From IMG/VR virus record IMGVR_UViG_3300013006_000109, positions 1 to 27,566 of that record: a stretch of 27,566 nucleotides of DNA, one strand, 5' to 3'. The position numbers were made by a program, and so were the translations under genes. The notes beneath the pieces were generated by a model. That model saw only the letters and a program-made list of their open reading frames with translations, did no database searches and was not told the origin of the DNA. The DNA comes from a virus. Of the stretch, positions 21,757-27,566 are shown one piece after another (positions within the stretch are counted from its first letter, which is position 1; each line of letters opens with the position of its first letter).

Positions 21757-22047
21757 ATGAAAACTATGCTATCTAAAATCTTTGGCGCCAATTGGAGATC
21801 TTCCACTTCTGGAGTCACCACAGTAATAGCAATTACTACTGCAATAGCAATTCACTCTGATCCTTCATTGGTAGCATTTCTTCCAGACATAGCAGAAGTT
21901 TATATTATTGGAATTTCAAAATTAGTTGCAGTCGTTTCTGGTATAGTTTTTGCACTTACAGTAAAAGATGCAGCAGTTACTGGTGGAACAGTAGCTTCTA
22001 CAGTTGAAGCAGAAGAAAGAATACACACACATGGAGAAAATATATGA
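21757..22047 (+). CDS. Holin-like two-span membrane protein
   Basis: A 96-aa protein with two hydrophobic helices (about 18-32 and 46-68) joined by a short acidic loop. It begins with a basic segment containing GANWRSSTSGV and ends with KDAAVTGGTVASTV and a charged tail. The NWR...SG start and KD..VTGG end are characteristic of a broad phage holin-like family. It would permeabilise the inner membrane to time lysis. It is first in the lysis cassette, preceded by GTGTAAT, and ATGA-coupled to the lipoprotein gene. The likely lysin partner is the SleB-like protein at 1055-1432. Confidence 0.75.
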   Translation: MKTMLSKIFGANWRSSTSGVTTVIAITTAIAIHSDPSLVAFLPDIAEVYIIGISKLVAVVSGIVFALTVKDAAVTGGTVASTVEAEERIHTHGENI

Positions 22048-22493
22048 ATAAATTACAATTAGCCGCAGTTGCTCTTTTGAGCGTATTTCTTGGAGCTTGT
22101 GCTACAACCAATACTGGAAAAGTTGATGTTTCAACAAGTGTTGAAAATACTCTTCCTTATGTTAAACCTGCAGTTGTGCTTGCTTGCACCGTTGTTCTTG
22201 ATCAAGCCACTTCTGGTAATGATAGAATTGAAAAAGCTAAAATGATAAACAATGTTGCAGCAATCGTAGAAGCATTAACAGTTGGAAGTACTCCAACTCC
22301 AGCACAACTTCAAAAAGCTCTTAATGATTATCTTCCAAGTGAAAAAACTCATTGGGCAAATTATGTTACCGTAATCAAAGATCTCTATGCTCAACAATTT
22401 GCTAGACTAGATGGAAATGGTGTTCTTGCAGCAAAGGTACTTAACGCTATTGCTTCTGGATGCAAAGATGCAACAGCAAGTTACGTAGAGTAA
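22044..22493 (+). CDS. Phage lipoprotein in the lysis cassette
   Basis: A 149-aa protein with a lipoprotein signal peptide (MNKLQLAAVALLSVFLGAC; lipobox LGAC, lipidated Cys19). The mature part is helical and Ala/Val-rich, with two further cysteines (VLACTVVLDQ, ASGCKDATA) that could form a disulfide in the periplasm. It has no catalytic motif. The start overlaps the holin stop as ATGA, with GGAGA 7 nt upstream. Lying between holin and putative spanins, it could be a lysis accessory or a superinfection-excluding surface protein. It is larger and more helical than typical outer spanins. Confidence 0.72.
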   Translation: MNKLQLAAVALLSVFLGACATTNTGKVDVSTSVENTLPYVKPAVVLACTVVLDQATSGNDRIEKAKMINNVAAIVEALTVGSTPTPAQLQKALNDYLPSEKTHWANYVTVIKDLYAQQFARLDGNGVLAAKVLNAIASGCKDATASYVE

Positions 22494-22495
22494 TC

Positions 22496-22696
22496 ATGCC
22501 AACTGGAATATTAACAGCTATACTTTCAGCAGTATCTGGAATATTCGCAGCAATCAATAACGTGTTTGGGGCAAAGAACACAAAAGAAATGAAAGATCGT
22601 CAAGAAGCGCAAAAAGAAGTTGACCATCAAAGTGAAATTGAAAAAGCAGTAAAGGAAAAAGATCTTGAAGAAGCTCGCAAGCATATTAGCTCTTAA
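22496..22696 (+). CDS. Putative inner spanin or small membrane lysis protein
   Basis: A 66-aa protein starting MPTGILTAILSAVSGIFAA: one N-terminal hydrophobic helix, then a strongly charged Lys/Glu coiled coil (NTKEMKDRQEAQKEVDHQSEIEKAV). Inner spanins have this plan (membrane helix, periplasmic coiled coil), though this one is shorter than usual. The ATG at 22496, two bases after the previous stop, is preferred over an in-frame upstream ATG at 22460 inside that gene. Its last 32 bases overlap, in another frame, the lipoprotein gene at 22665, as happens in Rz/Rz1 pairs. A small holin or antiholin is an alternative. Confidence 0.6.
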   Translation: MPTGILTAILSAVSGIFAAINNVFGAKNTKEMKDRQEAQKEVDHQSEIEKAVKEKDLEEARKHISS

Positions 22697-23081
22697 TTTT
22701 CTTTTTATTGGTTGCGCTACGGTGACTCCTAATAAAATACAAGATGATAAATCTTCTTATGATGCTACAACACCAAAGCAATATGACAAAGATAATGGTG
22801 GATTGATTTCTTTTGTTGGTGATGATGCTCTAATCACGCGTCAGGCGCGGGAACGATATAATAATTTAATTAAAATGTATAGAATCAAATTTAAAAAAGA
22901 AAAAGCAATAGAACTAAACGAAGACTCTGGCGTGAAGCCTTATAAAGATAATTTTGGTAATGATTTATATATAATTGATAGCGAACATCTTGTTTATTTT
23001 GGAGTTTTAAACTCTTGGTTAAAAGAAAAAGTAGCCCAAGATAATATCATAGACAAGACCATAGATAAAATAAATAATTAA
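22665..23081 (+). CDS. Putative outer spanin lipoprotein (TTG start)
   Basis: A 138-aa lipoprotein: signal MKKLASILALNFLFIGC with lipobox FIGC and lipidated Cys17. The TTG start at 22665 is chosen because AAAGGA lies about 8 nt upstream and only this start gives a complete signal peptide; the first part lies within the end of the 22496 gene in another frame. The mature part is polar, with charged helices and a C-terminus ending DNIIDKTIDKINN. It is large for an outer spanin, so an independent outer-membrane lipoprotein is possible. The C-terminal coding sequence and downstream spacer recur in shortened form before the last gene of the window (26758-26800). Confidence 0.68.
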   Translation: MKKLASILALNFLFIGCATVTPNKIQDDKSSYDATTPKQYDKDNGGLISFVGDDALITRQARERYNNLIKMYRIKFKKEKAIELNEDSGVKPYKDNFGNDLYIIDSEHLVYFGVLNSWLKEKVAQDNIIDKTIDKINN

Positions 23082-23086
23082 AAAAT

Positions 23087-26000
23087 ATGGGTTTAATTTT
23101 TAATTATAACGCGGGTTCTCAGACTTATACTATCGGTGCAGGCAGCACTCATATTGGAATTTTAGAAATACCAGATACTGTTGGAGAAAATGAATACCCA
23201 GTTGTTGGTATTGATAATGATGCTTTTAATGGAAGTACCACTTTAACAAGCGTTATACTTGGAAGTAACGTAACTTCTATTGGTGCTAGGGCTTTTGCAA
23301 ATTGCACAAATTTAGTCACTGTTGACGCTTCTCTTTCTAATGTTAGAACTATGGGTGTGCAAAGTTTTTTTAATTGCGCTAATCTAGTTACTGCTTCTTT
23401 TCCTGCATTTGAAACTAGCCCACCATCTGTTACATGGGCAGGTCAAAATTTCATGAATTGCTCAAAATTAACAACAGTTAATCTCTCTAATGGTCTAATA
23501 GCAATAAATGCTCAGACATTTTTCTTTTGCTTTGTATTAAATAATATAACTATACCTGAAACTGTCACATCAATAGGAAATAAGGCTTTTGATGGTTGCG
23601 GTAGTTTATCTTCTATAACTATTCCTAGCGCAGTTCAAAATATTGGCGACAATGTATTTAACTATTGTAGGAATTTATTATCTGTAAATTTTTCACCAAA
23701 TAGTACTTTAATAAGTGTTGGTCATCAATGTTTTTTATTTTGCAGCAACTTGGTAAGTGTTAATTTTAATAGTTTAACAACTTTAGGATCTAATGCGTTT
23801 TGGTATTGTGGTAAACTAGAAACTGTAACTCTCCCAAATAATTTACAAAGCATCCCCCAGTGGGCTTTTGAGTACTGTACTAGTTTAAAAAACTTTACTT
23901 TTCCAAGTGCATTAAAAAGCATAGGTCAAAAAGCTTTTGCTGCTACTGGAATTATTGCTGCAAATATTCCAAATGGAGTGACATACATAGGAGAAGGTGC
24001 TTTTCAAGACTGCACTGGTTTAATTACAGCAAATATACCAACGAGTATAACTGGTTTAGGCTCTAGAGTATTCGCTGGTTGTAGTAATTTGATTTCTAAT
24101 ATGGTTTTTCCAGCAGCAATAACTCAAATACCTGATATTATTATGCAGGGCTGCGCTAAAGCTTCTTTTACATTACCAAGTACATTGACTCGTATTGGAA
24201 ATTATTCTTTTTTAGGTATGAATGCCATTACAAGTGTCACTTTACCAAATTCTGTAACAATTATTGGACATTCTGCATTTGCTTATTGCTTTAACCTAGC
24301 TAGTATAAATTTAAATAATGTAACTGGTATTTACAATGCAACTTTTCGTAATACAAAATTAACTAGTATTGATTTGTCTAGTATTACGCAAATAAACTAT
24401 GAATCCTTCCAAAGTTGCACAGCTTTAACAAGTGTAACAATTGGATCTTCGTGTCTTTCAATAGAACCAATAGCTTTTCTTAATTGTACAAATTTAGCAA
24501 ATGTTACATTTCTGTCACCAAGCAACTTATTAAGTATAAAAGGTTCAGCTTTTTCTGGTTGCACAAAATTAACTTCTTTGAATTTGCCAAATTCAATAAC
24601 GACTATTGATGGTTCTGCTTTTAGTAGTTGTTTGCTTCTGTCTTCTATAAATATTCCGCCTTTGATAGATAAAATAAATAGTGGTGTTTTTTCAAATTGC
24701 AAAGCTTTAAAAACTATTACAATACCATCAAATATTATTAGTATATTGGAAAATGCTTTCCAAGGCTCTGGCTTAGAGAATATAACTATGCCAGCATCAG
24801 TAAATTATTTAGGAAACTATGCTCTTTCTAATTGCCTTAGTTTAAATTCCGTAAGTATACAAAATAATAATATGGTATTCGGAAAAAATATTTTTTCTGG
24901 ATCAACTGTAGCTAATTTTACATTTGGAGATTTTAGTTATTCATTTGCTGCTAATAAAGCTACTATAAAAGCATATAGCGGCGCAGATGAGATTGTTAAC
25001 ATACCCTATAGTATATTTGATACTACAATTTTAAAAATAGGTGATTCAGCTTTTAAAAATAATGCAAATTTAAAAGAAATAAATTTTACTAGTCCTATTG
25101 AAGCTATTCTTGATAATGCTTTTAAAAATTGCCCTAATCTGTCTAAAATAACTTTACCAAAATCAATTACATCAATCGGCAATAGCGCTTTTTACGCATG
25201 TTCTGGTTTAAGCGAAAGGTTAAATCTACCAAAAAGCCTATTATCTATAGGAAATTATGCATTTTATGCATGCAACAATATAACTTCTTTAGTTTTAGAA
25301 AATAAAGTAAATACTATAGGAGATTATGCATTTGCTAATTGTTCAGCATTAAAATTAATTTATTTTTATGGTAATGCTCCAACTTTTGGATCTAATGTAT
25401 TCGCTAATATTAGCTCTGACAAAAAATTTTTACGTTACTTAGCTAGATCTGGATGGGACAATGTTAGCGCTCAAATTAGTCCATTAAGTTTAATATTATA
25501 TAGTTTAGTGAAGTCTTCTAGGATTACATCTACTTCAGGAAATAAAAAATCTTTTGTTTTCAAAACTCAAGATTTATCCACAATTAATGTTTTTAGAAAT
25601 AAATCATATCTTTTTAAATCTGCCAGCAATAATTTATTAAGTCAAATTTTTGATCCTTCTTTGTTTAACGACGGGAGTACCATTGCTATATCTGATGTAT
25701 CTTCTCCAAGTAATCCATTTATAAAATTTAAAAAATCTTCAAGTAACACATGGTTAAACTTTGATTCTGAAGCAAATAGCGATAATTATTCTATACCAAA
25801 TAATTCTATTTTATTTTTCAGTACTTTTGTATCTAGTATTGCTATTGGTGGCGGCGCACTTATACAAAAATATCCTTCTGGAAAAATTAAAATAAGCGCA
25901 TCTTACCCTACAGATCAAGATGCTCTAAATTATGTACTTGCTGTAGAAAATATAGATGGAGAAAGATTAGAGCAGAAAGTTAAAATTGCAATTGAAAATT

Positions 26001-26710
26001 TTGTTGTTGGTTGTAAAAATGATGGTATTTGGGACTCTATAAAAGAGTCATGTTTGATTGGCGGTGCAAGAACTTTAAGCGCAGCTTTACTACCATTAAA
26101 AGGAAATGCTCCAACAAATATTAATTTTGTTTCTTCGGATTATAATAGAAAAACTGGAATTACATCACGATATGGAGATCTTAAAAGTTTAAAAGCTGGA
26201 TCTAAAAATTTAGATTATCCTAGAGATAATGTTCACGCTGCGGTTTATGTTACTCAACCTTTAGATATGTGGTATTCGTATTTCTTTATTTACGCGCTAA
26301 GAAGTATAGATTTAAGAGTTTCTATTGATAGTTTTTATTTTAACTTAAGAAACTGTAATACATTTAATAGCTCTCTTTTAGCGTATTGGAACTCAGACTG
26401 GAGCATAGAAACTTTTTCAGGTTTAGTTGGAACGTCTAAACCTAATAGTTTATCCATTGAAGGAAGAATTAATGGAAATAGTTATACACAAATTTTGGCA
26501 CCATGTACATCCTCTTATTGGATTTCAAGAGCGTACCAACAGGGAGATATTTATCTTTTTACTAATAGTCCAACTAGTGCAAACTATTATAATTATAGTC
26601 CAGGAACAATTGGCTTCTATTCTTTAGGTGAAAATATAGATTTAGCTAAATTAGATAATAGATTAAAAATATATTTTGATGCAATCGATATAGGAGTCGA
26701 AGACGAATGA
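23087..26710 (+). CDS. Giant BspA-like leucine-rich-repeat adhesin
   Basis: A 1207-aa protein. Residues about 35-775 are around thirty BspA/TpLRR-type repeats of about 23 residues (consensus TIPxSVTSIGxxAFxxCxxLxxV; for example SIGNKAFDGCGSLSSITIP). A linker region (about 776-920) follows. The C-terminal about 285 residues are paralogous to the 20793 protein, so they are probably a fibre-type attachment or tip domain. The protein has no signal peptide, fitting a virion protein more than a secreted one. BspA-like LRRs mediate cell and protein adhesion in bacteria and protists. The gene starts five bases after the lipoprotein stop in A-rich sequence without a Shine-Dalgarno. The many near-identical repeats offer scope for recombination. 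Confidence 0.85.
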   Translation: MGLIFNYNAGSQTYTIGAGSTHIGILEIPDTVGENEYPVVGIDNDAFNGSTTLTSVILGSNVTSIGARAFANCTNLVTVDASLSNVRTMGVQSFFNCANLVTASFPAFETSPPSVTWAGQNFMNCSKLTTVNLSNGLIAINAQTFFFCFVLNNITIPETVTSIGNKAFDGCGSLSSITIPSAVQNIGDNVFNYCRNLLSVNFSPNSTLISVGHQCFLFCSNLVSVNFNSLTTLGSNAFWYCGKLETVTLPNNLQSIPQWAFEYCTSLKNFTFPSALKSIGQKAFAATGIIAANIPNGVTYIGEGAFQDCTGLITANIPTSITGLGSRVFAGCSNLISNMVFPAAITQIPDIIMQGCAKASFTLPSTLTRIGNYSFLGMNAITSVTLPNSVTIIGHSAFAYCFNLASINLNNVTGIYNATFRNTKLTSIDLSSITQINYESFQSCTALTSVTIGSSCLSIEPIAFLNCTNLANVTFLSPSNLLSIKGSAFSGCTKLTSLNLPNSITTIDGSAFSSCLLLSSINIPPLIDKINSGVFSNCKALKTITIPSNIISILENAFQGSGLENITMPASVNYLGNYALSNCLSLNSVSIQNNNMVFGKNIFSGSTVANFTFGDFSYSFAANKATIKAYSGADEIVNIPYSIFDTTILKIGDSAFKNNANLKEINFTSPIEAILDNAFKNCPNLSKITLPKSITSIGNSAFYACSGLSERLNLPKSLLSIGNYAFYACNNITSLVLENKVNTIGDYAFANCSALKLIYFYGNAPTFGSNVFANISSDKKFLRYLARSGWDNVSAQISPLSLILYSLVKSSRITSTSGNKKSFVFKTQDLSTINVFRNKSYLFKSASNNLLSQIFDPSLFNDGSTIAISDVSSPSNPFIKFKKSSSNTWLNFDSEANSDNYSIPNNSILFFSTFVSSIAIGGGALIQKYPSGKIKISASYPTDQDALNYVLAVENIDGERLEQKVKIAIENFVVGCKNDGIWDSIKESCLIGGARTLSAALLPLKGNAPTNINFVSSDYNRKTGITSRYGDLKSLKAGSKNLDYPRDNVHAAVYVTQPLDMWYSYFFIYALRSIDLRVSIDSFYFNLRNCNTFNSSLLAYWNSDWSIETFSGLVGTSKPNSLSIEGRINGNSYTQILAPCTSSYWISRAYQQGDIYLFTNSPTSANYYNYSPGTIGFYSLGENIDLAKLDNRLKIYFDAIDIGVEDE

Positions 26711-26793
26711 TAAATTCAATTTCAATCTATACAACCTTGTCTTTAAATAAATTATCTCAAGATAATATAACCAGCAAGAGTATAAATAATTAA
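26707..26793 (+). pseudogene. 28-codon remnant resembling the end of the 22665 lipoprotein gene
   Basis: It opens with an ATGA overlap to the LRR gene and encodes MINSISIYTTLSLNKLSQDN plus ITSKSINN. The end parallels the C-terminus of the 22665 product (VAQDNIIDKTIDKINN). The DNA CAAGATAATAT and AAATAATTAA and the following ATATGGG are shared. It is probably the relic of a duplicated segment made of a lipoprotein tail plus an adhesin start, but translation of a 28-aa peptide cannot be excluded. Confidence 0.45.
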
Positions 26794-26797
26794 ATAT

Positions 26798-27566
26798 ATG
26801 GGAAGCTTATCAATAAACCCAAAAAAATCTGTACAAGATATACAAGGTTTAGCTCTTTGGCTCAAGGCTGATGCTGGTGTCATCCTTGATGGATTAAATG
26901 TAACAGCTTGGGAAGATCAGAGTGAAAATGGAAATAATGCAACGGCTAGAATAGGAAATGCTATATTAGTTTCTAGTGTAATAAACGGAAAACCAGTTTT
27001 GCGTTTTGATGGAACTGCCAATCTAATAACAAATAACTTTTTTCCCCATAACTACAACACCCCAATCACAATAATTGCAGTATCAAAAGCGTCTGCAAGC
27101 ACAGTAAGGGGAGAGCAACCGACAGCAAGATATATTGCAGGAGTAACAAATAATGGCGGTTATGAATTTGGATTGAGCTATGGAGCATATTCTACAGCGT
27201 TTCCAAACTTTTCTAATTCTTATGGGATCTCTTATGTAGGTGGGGCAGATATTGAATCTTCTCCAATGGGAGAGAATGAAAAAAGAATTGCCTCAACAAT
27301 AAACAACGGATCTGAAATATCATTTTTCTTGGATGGAACTCTTATTGGAACAGCAGACCCAGCAGACCAAAGTGGGGGAAATAATTCAACTGGTGCATTT
27401 TCTATTGGTTCAGATGTTGTTTTAGACGAAATAGACAATTTTTTCTGTGTATGCGATATTGCTGAAATTATAATTTACAACAGAGCAATCACAACCCCAG
27501 AACGCCAGCAAGTTGAGGAATATCTAAATCATAAATACGAAATTTATAATCCAATTCCAATTCCAA
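26798..27566 (+). CDS. LamG-like adhesin, truncated by the window end
   Basis: An open frame from ATG at 26798 runs without a stop to the last base (256 complete codons). It starts MGSLSINPKKSVQDIQGLAL and continues with WLKADAGV, WEDQSENGNNAT, NGKPVLRFDG, a central beta region, then FFLDGTLIG, IAEIIIYNRAITTPERQQVEEYLNHKY: a concanavalin/LamG-like domain of the type that starts LWLKADAGV, common in environmental phage and bacterial adhesins. The final visible residues (NPIPIP) look like the start of a Pro-rich linker to another domain. Its start region (ATATGGG, coding MG) resembles that of the LRR gene. It is probably another adsorption or decoration protein. Confidence 0.78.
   Translation, partial: MGSLSINPKKSVQDIQGLALWLKADAGVILDGLNVTAWEDQSENGNNATARIGNAILVSSVINGKPVLRFDGTANLITNNFFPHNYNTPITIIAVSKASASTVRGEQPTARYIAGVTNNGGYEFGLSYGAYSTAFPNFSNSYGISYVGGADIESSPMGENEKRIASTINNGSEISFFLDGTLIGTADPADQSGGNNSTGAFSIGSDVVLDEIDNFFCVCDIAEIIIYNRAITTPERQQVEEYLNHKYEIYNPIPIP

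Noticed and set aside
24397-24702. 101-aa minus-strand ORF within the LRR gene
   Set aside because: It is the antisense of LRR repeats and reflects their periodic sequence.
26976-26982. Sixth GTGTAAT copy
   Set aside because: It lies inside the coding sequence of the last gene, with no start codon at the right distance.
1-27566. Bacteroidetes host suggested by A-rich, SD-less start regions of the fibre genes
   Set aside because: Leftward promoters match TTGnnn / TAnAnT at 16-17 bp, not the Bacteroidetes TTTG / TAnnTTTG consensus, and several internal genes have Shine-Dalgarno sequences.

Overview
This window is a piece of an AT-rich tailed bacteriophage genome (Caudoviricetes), probably known mainly from environmental sequence. 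The phage assignment rests on a large terminase subunit, a portal protein, several fibre or adhesin genes sharing the 'GDQTISGIKTF' repeat, a holin/spanin-type lysis cassette, a PhoH-like ATPase and a small sigma-like factor. Signal peptides, two lipoprotein signals and a putative spanin pair suggest a Gram-negative host. The taxon cannot be read from the window. Promoters of the form TTGnnn-16/17 bp-TAnAnT fit a host sigma70-type polymerase and not the Bacteroidetes consensus.

Layout. Bases 1-2118 hold leftward small genes: two related coiled-coil proteins, a 51-aa protein coupled to a small membrane protein, an unknown 139-aa protein and a SleB-type cell-wall hydrolase. They are driven by at least four promoters whose -10 boxes lie only 6-8 nt before the ATG, so their mRNAs are probably leaderless; three of these promoters carry the same upstream palindrome. 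Bases 2119-2472 are a divergent intergenic region with a 144-nt G-free stretch. Bases 2473-4518 are a rightward cassette of membrane or exported proteins, three of which look like cysteine-peptidase-fold proteins. It is followed by a coiled-coil membrane protein (4533-5486), two leftward genes (5483-6456) and PhoH (6455-7180), whose start codon overlaps the divergent gene's start codon.

Bases 7218-8665 hold two virion-like beta-structured genes. Bases 8738-13736 are a tightly coupled chain (mostly ATGA overlaps): zinc-ribbon protein, sigma-like factor, coiled-coil protein, ERCC4-type nuclease, terminase large subunit. The portal gene follows (13757-15664) and is succeeded directly by four fibre/adhesin genes (15666-21707), with no capsid genes between. 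A lysis cassette (21757-23081) is followed by a 1207-aa BspA-like leucine-rich-repeat adhesin and a LamG-like gene that runs off the window end.

Regulation. The heptamer GTGTAAT stands 5-11 nt before the start codon of five rightward genes (2473, 4533, 7218, 13757, 21757), including the portal and holin genes. I propose it as a phage late-promoter element, possibly read by the phage sigma-like factor. First genes of units generally lack a Shine-Dalgarno sequence, whereas several internal genes have one; this fits leaderless initiation at unit starts. No tRNA, CRISPR array, insertion sequence or integrase was seen.
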